From NCBI RefSeq assembly GCF_000192745.1, contig NC_015259.1:821001-885000 (forward strand): a DNA stretch of 64,000 bases, given 5' to 3'. Both the position numbers and the translations under genes were made by a program. Under the pieces are notes generated by a model. That model saw nothing but the letters and a program-made list of their open reading frames with translations, made no database searches and was not told the DNA's origin. Source of the stretch: Polymorphum gilvum SL003B-26A1. Lineage in GTDB: Bacteria > Pseudomonadota > Alphaproteobacteria > Rhizobiales > Stappiaceae. This document shows positions 25,415 through 35,099 of the stretch, piece by piece. The stretch's first letter is position 1. Each line of letters opens with the position of its first letter.

Positions 25415-26299
25415 GTGCGTTCCTGCGACCAGAAAAAGGCAGACTTCAGGGTGTCGAGTCCAACCAATTCCGTGCCCGGCCCGGCCCAGGGGCCGGCCGT
25501 GACGCCGTCGGCGCGTTCCGGCCGTCCGCTTGTCCGGCTCGAGGGCGTTTCCAAGATCTTCTCCAACGGCACCGTCGCGCTTCAGGACATGACGCTCGAC
25601 GTGCGCCAGGGGGAATTCATCAGCCTGCTCGGCCCGTCCGGCTGCGGCAAGTCGACCGTGCTGCGCATCATCGCCGGCCTCGGGGATCCGTCGGCCGGAT
25701 CGATCGACTGGCCGACCTCCGGTCACGACGCCTCCGGCAAGGCCCATCCCGAGATCAGCTTCGTGTTCCAGGAACCGACCCTGATGCCTTGGGCGACGGT
25801 GTTCGGCAACGTCTGGCTGCCGCTGCGGCTGAAGGGCGTGTCGAAAGCTGCCGCCCGCGACGAGGTGCTCGCTGCGTTGCAGATGGTCGGCCTGGACAAG
25901 TTCGCCGACGCCTATCCGCGCGAACTGTCCGGCGGGATGAAGATGCGCGTGTCGATCGCCCGGGCGCTGGTGACCCGGCCGAAGCTGCTGCTGATGGACG
26001 AGCCCTTCGCTGCGCTGGACGAGATCACCCGTTTCAAGCTGAACAACGACCTGCTGCACCTGTGGGAGAAATTCGGCTGGACCGTGATCTTCGTTACCCA
26101 TTCGGTGTTCGAGAGCGTCTACCTGTCCAACCGGATCGTGGTCATGGCCGCGCGCCCGGGCCGGGTCGTCAACGACATGGCCGTCGACGCGCCCTATCCG
26201 CGCGAGGAAGAGTTCCGCACCTCGTCCGTCTACAACGACTTCTGCCGGGAGGCGTCCGCCGCGCTGCATGCAGCCATGGACGTGAATGACCACCTATGA
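25415..26299 (+). CDS. ABC transporter ATP-binding protein (SsuB/TauB type)
   Basis: ATPase of the NMT1-type importer, 294 aa. Walker A GPSGCGKST (about residues 73-81), Q-loop FVFQEPTLMPW, signature LSGGMKMRVSIARAL, Walker B LLLMDEPFAALDE and the switch His in FVTHSVFES. GTG 25415 is taken as the start since GAGGG lies 7 bases upstream; a second in-frame GTG at 25451 is an alternative that would trim the Pro/Ala-rich, poorly conserved N-terminus. Its stop overlaps the permease start (ATGA). Confidence 0.9.
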   Translation: MRSCDQKKADFRVSSPTNSVPGPAQGPAVTPSARSGRPLVRLEGVSKIFSNGTVALQDMTLDVRQGEFISLLGPSGCGKSTVLRIIAGLGDPSAGSIDWPTSGHDASGKAHPEISFVFQEPTLMPWATVFGNVWLPLRLKGVSKAAARDEVLAALQMVGLDKFADAYPRELSGGMKMRVSIARALVTRPKLLLMDEPFAALDEITRFKLNNDLLHLWEKFGWTVIFVTHSVFESVYLSNRIVVMAARPGRVVNDMAVDAPYPREEEFRTSSVYNDFCREASAALHAAMDVNDHL

Positions 26300-27168
26300 C
26301 AGCGCTCGACACTGAAAAGGGCGTCGACGTGACGCCGGCCAAACTGGACGAACCGGCACCGATCGCACCGCGGGCCGAGGGACTCGGCGAGCGGCTGCTG
26401 AAGATCGCGGTGCCGCTGACGATGCTCGCCCTGCTGATCGTGGTGTGGGCCTGGTACGTCAGCGCCTACGACGTGCCCCACTACATCCTGCCAAGCCCGT
26501 CCCGGGTGCTGCAGTCGCTGATCGACGACTGGGGCACGCTGTCCGGCGCCCTGCTGATCACGCTCAAGATCACCTTGACGGCGCTCGGGATCGCCCTTGT
26601 CGGCGGCGTCGGCATCGCGATCCTGATGGCGCAGTCGCGCTGGATCGAACTGGCGCTCTATCCCTATGCCGTCATCCTGCAGGTGACGCCCATCGTCGCC
26701 ATTGCGCCGCTGATCCTGATCTATGCGCCGACCACCCAGGCGGCGCTGCTGATCTGCGCCTGGATCGTCGCCTTCTTCCCGATCCTGTCGAACACCACGC
26801 AGGGGCTGAAGTCGACCGATCACAATCTGCTCAACCTGTTCGAGCTCTACGGCGCCAGCCGCTGGCAGACGCTGATGCTGCTGAAGATCCCCAACGCGTT
26901 GCCCTATTTCTTGGCCGGATTGCGGATTGCCGGCGGCCTGGCGCTGATCGCGGCTGTCGTGGCGGAGTTCGCCGCCGGCTCGGCGGGCGCCCAGTCGGGC
27001 TTGGCCTACCGGTTGCTGGAATCCCAATTTCGTCTCAACATTCCCCGATTGTTCGCAGCGCTAATCCTGCTGTCGGTGACCGGCGTGGTGATCTTCTTCG
27101 TCACCAGCCTCATCTCGCATCTGCTGCTGCGCCGCTGGCACGAGAGTGCCCTGAAGCGGGAGAACTGA
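26296..27168 (+). CDS. ABC transporter permease (SsuC/NMT1-system type)
   Basis: Inner-membrane permease, 290 aa. After a cytoplasmic N-terminal tail of about 35 residues come six helices of the BPD_transp_1 domain. The coupling loop is LFELYGASRWQTLMLLKIPNALPYFLAGLRI, matching the EAA motif of SsuC-type permeases. Translationally coupled to the ATPase gene by a 4-base overlap and followed by the amidohydrolase gene with a single-base gap, so the transporter and the enzymes are clearly one transcription unit. Confidence 0.92.
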   Translation: MTALDTEKGVDVTPAKLDEPAPIAPRAEGLGERLLKIAVPLTMLALLIVVWAWYVSAYDVPHYILPSPSRVLQSLIDDWGTLSGALLITLKITLTALGIALVGGVGIAILMAQSRWIELALYPYAVILQVTPIVAIAPLILIYAPTTQAALLICAWIVAFFPILSNTTQGLKSTDHNLLNLFELYGASRWQTLMLLKIPNALPYFLAGLRIAGGLALIAAVVAEFAAGSAGAQSGLAYRLLESQFRLNIPRLFAALILLSVTGVVIFFVTSLISHLLLRRWHESALKREN

Positions 27169-27169
27169 G

Positions 27170-28519
27170 ATGGGCGCAGTCCTGACGCGCCCGCTCGCGG
27201 GCGAGGGCGTTCTCGCCAACGCCTCGGTTCCATCCTGCCTGCTGCCCGCGCCGCTCGGCGGCGGCGCGGCGGCGGCGCTGATTGCGGTCGATCTGGAGAT
27301 TTGCGGCGGGCGGTTGAGACGCATCGCGCCGGCCGGGACCCTCGCGGGGGACGGGCCGGCGGTGTTCGATCTCGATGCCGGCATGGTGCTGCCGACCCTT
27401 GTCGACATGCACACGCACCTCGACAAGGGGCACATCGCGCCGCGCAAGGCCAATCCGGACGGCACGTTCATGGGGGCGCTCGCCGCCGTCGGCGAGGACC
27501 GGGCGGCCAACTGGACCGCCGCGGACGTGCGCCGCCGCATGGAATTCGGCCTGCGCTGCGCCCATGCCCACGGCACGTCGCTGATCCGGACCCATATCGA
27601 CAGCCTGCCGCCGCAGGATGAGATCTCCTGGCCGGTTTTCAAGGAGATTCGCGCCGAATGGCGGGGCAGGATCGAGCTTCAGGGCTCCTGCCTGTTCGGC
27701 ATCGACCGGCTCGACCTCGATGGTGATTTCCTCGCGCGCATCGCGGACCGGGTCCGGGAGGCCGGCGGCATTCTCGGTGCCGTCACCTACATGATTCCTG
27801 GCATCGACGCGCATCTTGACGCGGTCTTTCAGGCGGCGATGGCGCGCGGTCTCGACCTCGACTTCCATGTCGACGAGACCGCCGATCCGGCCGCCGTCAC
27901 CCTGCGCCGCATCGCCGAGGCCGCGATCCGCAACCGCTTCGAGGGCCGGATCGTCTGCGGTCACTGCTGCTCGCTCGCCAACCAGGGCGCCGAGGAGGCC
28001 GACCGCACGCTCGATCTGGTGGCTGAGGCCGGGATCGGCGTCGTCTCGCTGCCGATGTGCAACATGTACCTGCAGGACCGTGTCGCGGGGCGTACGCCGC
28101 GCTGGCGCGGCGTGACCCTGCTGCACGAGATGAAGGCGCGCGGCATCCCGGTCGCAGTCGCCTCCGACAACACGCGTGATCCGTTCTATGCCTATGGCGA
28201 TCTCGATTTGATCGAGGTCTATGCGCAGGCGACGCGGATCCTGCATTTTGATCATCCGATCGCGGACTGGATCCGGACGGTGACGACCGCTCCGGCAGCG
28301 ATGCTGCGCCAGCCCGGCCACGGCCGGCTGGCGGAGGGGGCACCCGCCGACCTGATCCTGTTCCGGACGCGCACCTGGAGCGAGACGTTGTCACGTCCGC
28401 ACGGTCCTCGCGAGGTGTTGCGCGCCGGGTGCGCGATCGACCGCATCCTGCCCGACTACCGGGAACTCGACGACATCATGGTTCTTGCGTCTTCCGCAGC
28501 ACAAGGAGCAGCACAATGA
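27170..28519 (+). CDS. Cytosine-deaminase-like amidohydrolase (CodA family)
   Basis: Cytoplasmic metal-dependent deaminase or cyclic amidohydrolase, 449 aa. The metal site is DMHTHLDKGH (about residues 80-89), DFHVDETADP (about 228), CGHCCSLA (about 264) and the catalytic Asp in SDNTRDPFYAYGD (about 335). These match CodA. Cytosine is the archetype, but creatinine and other heterocycles are also deaminated by homologues. The compound is presumably what the coupled ABC system imports. Its stop overlaps the FAD-oxidoreductase start by four bases. Confidence 0.88.
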   Translation: MGAVLTRPLAGEGVLANASVPSCLLPAPLGGGAAAALIAVDLEICGGRLRRIAPAGTLAGDGPAVFDLDAGMVLPTLVDMHTHLDKGHIAPRKANPDGTFMGALAAVGEDRAANWTAADVRRRMEFGLRCAHAHGTSLIRTHIDSLPPQDEISWPVFKEIRAEWRGRIELQGSCLFGIDRLDLDGDFLARIADRVREAGGILGAVTYMIPGIDAHLDAVFQAAMARGLDLDFHVDETADPAAVTLRRIAEAAIRNRFEGRIVCGHCCSLANQGAEEADRTLDLVAEAGIGVVSLPMCNMYLQDRVAGRTPRWRGVTLLHEMKARGIPVAVASDNTRDPFYAYGDLDLIEVYAQATRILHFDHPIADWIRTVTTAPAAMLRQPGHGRLAEGAPADLILFRTRTWSETLSRPHGPREVLRAGCAIDRILPDYRELDDIMVLASSAAQGAAQ

Positions 28520-29922
28520 GCGCGCTCGACAGCCTCAAGGCCGATCTGTCCGGCCTGCAGATCGAGGACAATCCGCAGATCGTCAAACAGAAGAGCCGAG
28601 ATTTCTTCTGGTACTCGCCGGTTCTCAAGCAGCAACTCGACCATGTTACCGGCGACCTCGTGGTCACGCCGAAGTCCGAGGCCGAGGTGATCCGCGTCCT
28701 CAAGTCCTGCTACGCCCACGACGTGCCGGTCACCGTGCGCGGCGCCGGCACCGGCAACTACGGCCAGGCCATGCCGCTGTCGGGCGGCGTCATCTTGAAC
28801 CTTGCCGAACTCAACAAGGTCAAGGAGATCCGGCCGGGAGTCGTGGTCGCCGAGGCGGGCGCGATCATCTCCAAAATCGACGAGGAGACCCGGGCCCACT
28901 CGGGCCAGGAACTGCGCCTGCATCCCTCGACCTACCGGACCGCGACGATCGGCGGCTTCATCGCCGGCGGCTCGGGCGGCATCGGCTCGATCAACTGGGG
29001 CGGGCTGCGCGATCTCGGCAACGTCATCCGGCTCAGGGTGCTGACGCTGGAGGCGGAGCCGCGCGTCCTGGAGATGACCGGCGAGGACCTGCACAAGGTC
29101 ATGCATGCCTACGGCACCAACGGGGTCATCACCGAAGTGGAGATGCCGTTGACCGCCGCCTACGACTGGGTCGACGTCGTCGTCGGCTTCGATGCCTTCA
29201 TGGACGGCGTGCGTTTCGCCGATGCCGTCGGCAACCAGGACGGCCTGCTGCTGAAGGAACTGGCGCCGATCTCCGCGCCGCTGCCGCACGACTATTTCCT
29301 GCGCCACCAGAAATACATCCGCAAGGACCAGTCGGTGGTGGTGTGCATGGTGGCCCCCTTCGCCATGGACGCGTTCGCGGCCTTCGTCGGCCGTCAGCCG
29401 AAGGCCTCGATCCTGTACCGCTCGGATACGGTCGACGAGGACGCTAAGAAGGGCCTGCCGCCGGTCTACGAACTGGCGTGGAACCACACGACGCTGCGCG
29501 GCCTCAGGGTCGATCCGGCGATTACCTACCTGCAGGTGCTGTATCCGTTCCCGAACCATGTCGAGAAGGTGCGGATCATGACCGACCTGCTCGGCGACGA
29601 GGTGCCGGCCCATCTGGAGTTCGTGCGCTTCGACGGCAAGATCACCTGCTTCGGCCTGCCGGTCGTGCGCTACACCACCGAGGAACGGCTGAACGAGATC
29701 ATGCGGCTGCACGAGGAGAACGGCTGTCCGATCTTCAATCCGCACCGCTATACGCTGGAAGAGGGCGGCATGAAGCAGACCGACGACGTCCAGCTCGCCT
29801 TCAAGCGCGAGGCGGATCCGAAGGGCCTGCTCAACCCGGGCAAGATGATCGCCTGGGAGGATCCGAACTACGACTATTCGAGCGACAAGCTGTTTCTGTT
29901 CCCGGGCCTGAAACGGGCCTGA
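28516..29922 (+). CDS. FAD-binding oxidoreductase (FAD_binding_4), paralogue of 7000-8349
   Basis: Flavoenzyme, 468 aa, last of the tightly coupled operon. FAD-site motifs are TVRGAGTGNYGQAMPLSGG and TATIGGFIAGGSGGIGS, with LHPSTYRTAT between; the C-terminal LNPGKMI is family-typical. It has a 15-20 residue N-terminal extension compared with its paralogue. Given its place after an importer and a deaminase, it probably oxidises the deaminated ring product, but no substrate can be assigned from sequence. GGAG at 28505-28508 precedes the ATG at 28516. Confidence 0.87.
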   Translation: MSALDSLKADLSGLQIEDNPQIVKQKSRDFFWYSPVLKQQLDHVTGDLVVTPKSEAEVIRVLKSCYAHDVPVTVRGAGTGNYGQAMPLSGGVILNLAELNKVKEIRPGVVVAEAGAIISKIDEETRAHSGQELRLHPSTYRTATIGGFIAGGSGGIGSINWGGLRDLGNVIRLRVLTLEAEPRVLEMTGEDLHKVMHAYGTNGVITEVEMPLTAAYDWVDVVVGFDAFMDGVRFADAVGNQDGLLLKELAPISAPLPHDYFLRHQKYIRKDQSVVVCMVAPFAMDAFAAFVGRQPKASILYRSDTVDEDAKKGLPPVYELAWNHTTLRGLRVDPAITYLQVLYPFPNHVEKVRIMTDLLGDEVPAHLEFVRFDGKITCFGLPVVRYTTEERLNEIMRLHEENGCPIFNPHRYTLEEGGMKQTDDVQLAFKREADPKGLLNPGKMIAWEDPNYDYSSDKLFLFPGLKRA

Positions 29923-30025
29923 CATTTGACACATCGGGGGCGCCGGCCAGGCCGCCCGAAGGGATTGCACCCGCGAATCCTTCGGGCCGTCCCTTCCGCA
30001 TGCCCGCATGCCGGAGATGTTTTCC

Positions 30026-30607
30026 ATGCGCGTTCTGGTTCTTTTCGCCCACCCGGTCGAGACGAGTTTCGCCGCCGCCTTGCACCAGCGGGTCCTCGAC
30101 GGACTGAGGTCGGCGGGGCACGAGGTCGACGACTGCGACCTCTATGCCGAAGGCTTCGATCCGCGGCTGACCCGCGAGGAGCGGCTGGCCTACCATGACC
30201 TCGACATCAACCGGGCGAACGTCGCCTCCTACGTCGACCGGCTGCTCGCCGCCGAGGCCCTGGTGCTGGTGCACCCGGTGTGGAACTTCGGTCTGCCGGC
30301 GATCCTAAAGGGCTTCTTTGATCGGGTTTTCCTGCCCGGCGTGTCGTTCAAGATGAAGAATGGCAAGGTCGCGCCCAGCCTGCACAACATCCGCAAGCTG
30401 ACCGTGGTCACCACCTACGGCGGCACCCGCCTGCGCGCCTTCCTGGTCGGCGATCCGCCGCGCAAGATCGCGACACGGGTGCTGCGCGCGGTCATCAAGC
30501 CGGCCGCGCCGCTGTCCTACATGGCACTCTACGACATGAACCGTGCCACAGACGACGACCGCGCCGCCTTCCTCGGCAGGGTCGGAAAGGCGATGGAGCG
30601 GTTCTGA
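30026..30607 (+). CDS. NAD(P)H oxidoreductase, flavodoxin-like fold (Flavodoxin_2)
   Basis: Cytoplasmic FMN/FAD-dependent quinone or nitro reductase, 193 aa, of the KefF/NQO family. MRVLVLFAHPVETSF is the nucleotide-binding opening, and VHPVWNFGLPAILKGFFDRVFLPG is the diagnostic flavin-binding block. The ATG at 30026 has GGAG nine bases upstream; an in-frame ATG at 30008 is less well supported. It lies 104 bases after the FAD oxidoreductase gene and overlaps the start of its own paralogue, so it may be the end of the same operon or a second unit. Confidence 0.88.
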   Translation: MRVLVLFAHPVETSFAAALHQRVLDGLRSAGHEVDDCDLYAEGFDPRLTREERLAYHDLDINRANVASYVDRLLAAEALVLVHPVWNFGLPAILKGFFDRVFLPGVSFKMKNGKVAPSLHNIRKLTVVTTYGGTRLRAFLVGDPPRKIATRVLRAVIKPAAPLSYMALYDMNRATDDDRAAFLGRVGKAMERF

Positions 30608-31194
30608 TGCGCGCGCTGGTCGTCTATTGCCATCCCTGCGCGGAAAGCTTCAACGCGGCCGTACTCAGGACCGTCCTGGCGAGCCTGGAGGCTGCTGGCC
30701 ACGAAATCCGCCTGGTCGACCTCTATGCCGAAGGCTTCCAGCCGGCGATGAACGCCGAGGAGCGGCGCGGCTACCATGACCATGGCAGCAACGTCGAGCC
30801 GGTCAGGACACATGTCGAGAACATCCTGTGGTGCGAGATGCTGGTGTTCGTCTATCCGACCTGGTGGTTCGGCCTGCCGGCAATGCTGAAGGGCTGGCTC
30901 GATCGGGTTTGGGTGCCGCATGTCACCTTCGAGATGCCGACCGAGGCGAGCGGCATGCGTCCGCGCATGCAGCACATCCGCAAGATTGCCGTCGTGACCA
31001 CCTGCGGAGCGAGCTGGTGGGTGTCGAAACTGATCGGCGAGCCGGGGCGCAGGACGCTCCTGCGTGGCATGCGTGCCCTGTGCGCGCCGCGCTGCAGGAC
31101 GCTCTATCTTGCGCACTACAAGATGGACAGTTCGACCTCGGAGAGCAGATCCTGTTATCTTGCCATGGTGACGCGCAGGTTGAAACGGTTCTGA
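30607..31194 (+). CDS. NAD(P)H oxidoreductase, flavodoxin-like fold (second copy)
   Basis: 195-aa paralogue of the preceding protein: MRALVVYCHPCAESFN at the N-terminus, the shared DLYAEGFQP block and FVYPTWWFGLPAMLKGWLDRVWVPH for the flavin site. Start overlaps the upstream stop by one base (TGATG), so translation is coupled and a heterodimer is possible. It differs in several Cys residues near the C-terminus (LCAPRC). Probable role: two-electron reduction of quinones or another electrophile. Confidence 0.88.
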   Translation: MRALVVYCHPCAESFNAAVLRTVLASLEAAGHEIRLVDLYAEGFQPAMNAEERRGYHDHGSNVEPVRTHVENILWCEMLVFVYPTWWFGLPAMLKGWLDRVWVPHVTFEMPTEASGMRPRMQHIRKIAVVTTCGASWWVSKLIGEPGRRTLLRGMRALCAPRCRTLYLAHYKMDSSTSESRSCYLAMVTRRLKRF

Positions 31195-31315
31195 AATTGT
31201 ACGCCGGATGGTGCATCGTCATTCGACGGTTAAGCAAGCCGTCTACGGTTCCGGCGAATCGCGGTGCTGCGATGGCGCCGTCCGGATCGAGCGAACCTGT
31301 CGGAGGAATCCCGCC

Positions 31316-31831
31316 ATGGTGTTCAACTACAAGAAAAGCGTGACCTATCGTCTGCTGCAGGCGGCCAAGGCGCAGCGGGCGCGCTCGGGCGGCCATCTGA
31401 TGCGCATCGGTCTGCATCCGGGCCAGGAACTGGTGCTCAAGGTACTGGCCGACGCGGACGGGCGGACGATGAGCCAGTTGGCCCTGGCGCTCGGCGTCCA
31501 GCCGCCGACCGTGACCAAGATGGTGACCCGCCTGTCGGCGCAGGGGCTGGTCAGCCGCCAGGTGTCGGAGAGCGATGGGCGCCTGGCGCGGGTGTTCCTG
31601 ACCGAGGAAGGGCGGGGGCGCATCGGTGCCGTCGACAAGGCCTGGAAACGGCTGGAGAAGGACGCCATGGCCGGCCTCGACGACAAGGACCGCAAGAAGC
31701 TCCGCAAGCTGCTACGCCACGTCGAGCGCAACCTGTCGCTCGCCGCGCTCGACGAGCCGGATTCGGACGGCGAGGACGATATCGCCGCTGCGGCGGAAGC
31801 CACGACCGAGCCGGTCGCGTTGGAGGCGTGA
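31316..31831 (+). CDS. MarR-family transcriptional regulator
   Basis: Dimeric winged-helix repressor, 171 aa. The recognition region is MSQLALALGVQPPTVTKMVTRLSAQGLVSRQ, with the wing SESDGRLARVFLTEEGR. An acidic tail (residues about 150-171) is unusual for the family. GGAGG stands correctly upstream of the ATG at 31316. MarR proteins commonly sit beside the oxidoreductase genes they repress, releasing DNA on binding a phenolic or quinone-like ligand, so control of the two upstream reductases is plausible. Confidence 0.9.
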   Translation: MVFNYKKSVTYRLLQAAKAQRARSGGHLMRIGLHPGQELVLKVLADADGRTMSQLALALGVQPPTVTKMVTRLSAQGLVSRQVSESDGRLARVFLTEEGRGRIGAVDKAWKRLEKDAMAGLDDKDRKKLRKLLRHVERNLSLAALDEPDSDGEDDIAAAAEATTEPVALEA

Positions 31832-32258
31832 CGGCGGCTGCTGTCTAAAGCGCGCGTGGGGAGATTCACCTCATGGCGGACCGGTGCGGCTGTTTTCTCA
31901 CCAGCGGCGATGATCGGCGTGGCGTTCCCGCTTATGCCAGCTTGTAGCGGACAAGAGGAGCGTCCGCGGTTTGTGGGGACGCTGACCCGGCTTGCTGCAG
32001 CGGATGCCGAACCTGTGGCGAGGGTATTTGTCCAAGTCCAGGGTGTCAGGAGCTAATTGATTTCCAGGGTTCTGCTGAAAAAATGGGCTATGATTAGGCG
32101 ATATTCGTCGGTTGATATATGTACTGAGCGTGTATTATTTGCCGTGCAGCGTGTTTAAGGATTTGGAAAGCCTGTTTCTTCATTCTCTCCCTTGAAACGG
32201 GGCGGCATTGCCGGTCGAGCGAAAGGACCGTTGCCCGTCCGTCGTTCTGGAGATCCCG
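31832..32258. other. Intergenic region before the chemoreceptor gene
   Basis: 427 bases with no convincing gene. The last 150 bases are clearly richer in A/T than the surroundings. TTGATA (32112-32117) and TATTAT (32133-32138) could be -35/-10 elements of the chemoreceptor promoter, but the 15-base spacer is short. No hairpin followed by a U-run was seen for the upstream MarR gene. Confidence 0.35.
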
Positions 32259-34193
32259 ATGAAGACCATGCGTGCCAGACTTCTGCTCGTCATCTTCGGC
32301 CTTGCCGTCGTCGGCGCGGCGGCGTCCGTCGGCATCGCACAGTGGCTGTCGCGCGACCTGACCGCCATGGCGCTCGCCCGCGAGGTGAGCGCGGCAAAGC
32401 AGCAGCTGATGGCGCAGGTCGAGGCGGAAAGCCGCCAGGCGCTGATGCTTGCCAAGGTCGTCGCCGGCCAGGCCGGCGTCCAGTCGAAGGTCGCCGCCCA
32501 GGATCGTGACGGCCTGGCGGCAGAGTTCCTGCCGACCTTCCCGGCAATGAAGCAGGACGGCATCCAGCAGTTCCAGTTCCACCTGCCGCCGGCGACTACG
32601 CTCCTGCGCGTGCACAAGCCGGAGCAGTTCGGCGACGACCTGTCCTCGTTCCGCCAGACGGTGGTGGAGACGAACCGCAAGGTTGCGCCGATCTCGGGAC
32701 TGGAAAGCGGGGTCGCGGGCATTGGCAACCGCGGCGTGGTGCCGATCCTGCACGACGGAACTCATGTCGGATCCGTCGAGTTCGGTCTCAACTTCCACGA
32801 TCAGTTCGTCGAGAACTTTACTGCCAAGACCGGCTATCCGGTCGCAATCCTGCGCAACACGGACAAGGGCTACGAGGTGATCGGCAGCCGGCTGCCGCAG
32901 GACATGGATCCGGTCGGCCTGCTGGCGGTGACCGCCGCCGGCGGGGCGGAAGCCGCCTCCGGCCGGTATTTCGTCGACCAGCTGCAGATCGGCGACTATT
33001 CTGGCACTCCCATTGTCGTGGCGCTGATCGCGGTCGACCGGACGGCCTATCTGTCGATCGCCGCCTCGGCCCGGTCGGTCGGCATCGGCATCGGGCTGCT
33101 CCTGCTGGCGCTTGCCGGCGGCACGCTGTTCTACGCCAACCGCTGCATCTTCTCGCCCTTGCGCAGGGTCACGGCGCAGATCGCCGACCTCGCCCAGGGC
33201 AACACCGCCTTCGAGGTCAAGGGCACGGGCAGGCCGGACGAGATCGGCGACATTGCGCGCGCCGTGGTCGTGTGCCGCGACAACCGAGAGGAACAGGGCC
33301 GGCTGGAGCGCCAGCAGCAGGGCGACCGGCTTGCCCGCGAGGAGCGGCAGCGGCGCGTCGAGGCCATGATCGCGGCGTTCCAGGCCACGGCACAGGATCT
33401 GCTGGCATCCGTCGACAGCGCCAATGCCAGCCTGGAGGAGACTGCCCGCGGCCTGGAGAGCGTCGCGAAGACCAGTGCCGACCAGGCCAGGGAAGCCGGC
33501 GGCGCCTCCCGAGAAGCGTCCAGCAACGTACAGTCGGTGGCCGGTGCGGCGGAGGAACTGGCCTCGTCGATCGAGGAGATCTCGCAGCAGGTGACGCGTA
33601 CCACCAGCATCGTCGAGAAGGCGACGAGCGGTGCCCGGGAGACCAACGAGAAGGTTGCCGGTCTGGCGTCGGCGGCCAGCAAGATCGGCGAGATCGTGGT
33701 CCTGATCCGGGCGATTGCCGAGCAGACCAACCTTCTGGCCCTGAACGCCACGATCGAGGCGGCGCGCGCCGGCGAGGCCGGCCGCGGCTTCGCGGTCGTC
33801 GCCGCGGAAGTGAAGGAACTGGCCAACCAGACCTCCAAGGCGACCGAGGAGATCTCCAGCCAGATCGCCGCCATCCAGGGTTCCACCGACGATGCCGCGG
33901 CAGCGATCCGGGCCATTGCCGCGACCATGGCCGAGGTCAACGAGTACACCGGAGCGATCGCCGCCTCCGTCACCGAGCAGGGCGCGGCGACCAACGAGAT
34001 CAGCGCCAACATCCAGAGTGCGGCGCAGCGCAGCGAGACGGTCGTCGCCAACATAGGCGTGCTCGACAAGGCCGTGGTCGAGACCAACCGCTCGGCGTCC
34101 TCGGTGCTGGAGGCGACGGGCATGGCGTTCGACACCACGCGACGCTTCCGGTCGGAGATCGAGAAGTTCCTCGCCGGCGTTGCCGCGGCCTGA
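32259..34193 (+). CDS. Methyl-accepting chemotaxis protein with periplasmic Cache-type sensor
   Basis: Transmembrane chemoreceptor, 644 aa. TM1 at about residues 6-28, a periplasmic sensor region at 30-270 of the kind found in Cache-3/dCache receptors ([24 protein letters not shown]), TM2 at about 272-292, HAMP at about 295-350 and a cytoplasmic signalling domain whose tip [18 protein letters not shown] lies near residue 488. The tip activates CheA through CheW. No che genes are nearby, so it is an orphan receptor. Ligand unknown. ATG 32259 has GGAG six bases upstream; an earlier in-frame codon has none. Confidence 0.92.
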   Translation: MKTMRARLLLVIFGLAVVGAAASVGIAQWLSRDLTAMALAREVSAAKQQLMAQVEAESRQALMLAKVVAGQAGVQSKVAAQDRDGLAAEFLPTFPAMKQDGIQQFQFHLPPATTLLRVHKPEQFGDDLSSFRQTVVETNRKVAPISGLESGVAGIGNRGVVPILHDGTHVGSVEFGLNFHDQFVENFTAKTGYPVAILRNTDKGYEVIGSRLPQDMDPVGLLAVTAAGGAEAASGRYFVDQLQIGDYSGTPIVVALIAVDRTAYLSIAASARSVGIGIGLLLLALAGGTLFYANRCIFSPLRRVTAQIADLAQGNTAFEVKGTGRPDEIGDIARAVVVCRDNREEQGRLERQQQGDRLAREERQRRVEAMIAAFQATAQDLLASVDSANASLEETARGLESVAKTSADQAREAGGASREASSNVQSVAGAAEELASSIEEISQQVTRTTSIVEKATSGARETNEKVAGLASAASKIGEIVVLIRAIAEQTNLLALNATIEAARAGEAGRGFAVVAAEVKELANQTSKATEEISSQIAAIQGSTDDAAAAIRAIAATMAEVNEYTGAIAASVTEQGAATNEISANIQSAAQRSETVVANIGVLDKAVVETNRSASSVLEATGMAFDTTRRFRSEIEKFLAGVAAA

Positions 34194-34292
34194 GCGGCGT
34201 GCGCGCTTGTCACAGCAGGAACGGATAGCCGCCCTCGAGCTTCAGCAGCGCGATCTTGGTGTCGAGGCCACCGGTGCCGGAATAGCCGCCTA

Positions 34293-34309
34293 AGGTCTGT
34301 TGAGATTCA
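34293..34309 (+). repeat. Left inverted repeat of the IS5-family element
   Basis: AGGTCTGTTGAGATTCA, identical to the reverse complement of the right end at 35097-35113; the TA duplication precedes it. Confidence 0.9.
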
Positions 34310-34347
34310 GGATTCCACTTTGGGCTTGATCGTGCTTCAAGCTTTGG

Positions 34348-35099
34348 ATGGAACGATTCGTACTGACTGACGCCCAGTGGGCGAAAATGGAACCGCATTG
34401 TCTGGGCAAGCCGACGGACCCCGGACGCAGCGGCAGCGACAACCGGCGCTTCGTCGAAGCGGTTCTGTGGATTGTGCGGACGGGAAGTCCGTGGCGTGAT
34501 CTGCCGGCTTTCTTCGGCAACTGGAACACCGTCTTCAAGCGATACCGAGATTGGGTCAAAGCCGATGTTTTCGTGCGGCTTTTCGAGGCCTGCTCGGAGG
34601 AGCCGGACATGGAATACGCCATGGTCGATGCCACCATCGTCAAGGTCCACCGCCATGGCCAGGGCGCAAAAGGGGGACTCAGAGCCAGGCCATAGGCCGC
34701 TCCAAGGGCGGCATGACCACCAAGATCCTCGCGCTCACCGATGCCCTCGGCAATCTCGTGCGCTTCGTCCTGCTGCCCGGCCATCGCTTCGACACGGTCG
34801 GCGTGCCGCCGCTCATCGAAGGCCTCTCTTTCGACGCGCTGATCGCCGACAAGGCTTTCGACAGCAATGCCATCATCGCCGACCTCGACGAGCGCGGCGC
34901 CAAGGTCGTCATCTCCCAGCATCCGCGCCGCGCCAAGCCGCTGCCGCTCGATACCGAGATGTACAAATGGCGTCACCTCATCGAGAATTTCTTCTGCAAG
35001 CTCAAGGAGTTCAAACGCATCGCCATGCGCGCTGACAAAACCGACACAAGCTTTATCGCCATCATTCATCTCGCAGCCGCCGTGATAAACTCCCGATGA
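34348..35099 (+). CDS. IS5-family transposase, two frames joined by a -1 frameshift
   Basis: Frame 1 runs from ATG 34348 to a stop at 34693-34695, giving the N-terminal DUF4096-type region (LTDAQWAKMEPH) and the first catalytic Asp in MVDATIVKVHRH. The C-terminal part, in the -1 frame to 35099, carries the second Asp (LIADKAFDSN) and the Glu (IENFFCKLKEFKRIAMR). The frames overlap around AAAAGGGGG at 34668-34676, a plausible slippery site; programmed shifting at this position is usual in the IS427 group. The joined protein would be about 250 aa, full length for the family. Probably active, not a decayed copy. Confidence 0.85.

Noticed and set aside
16273-28519. A creatinine catabolic pathway made of the creatininase-family protein and the CodA-like deaminase
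   Set aside because: The genes are 10 kb apart in separate units, and no creatinase, sarcosine oxidase or N-carbamoylsarcosine gene is present.
31856-32056. Short open frame between the MarR and chemoreceptor genes
   Set aside because: No ribosome-binding site, no recognisable composition or motif, and it lies in non-coding sequence.
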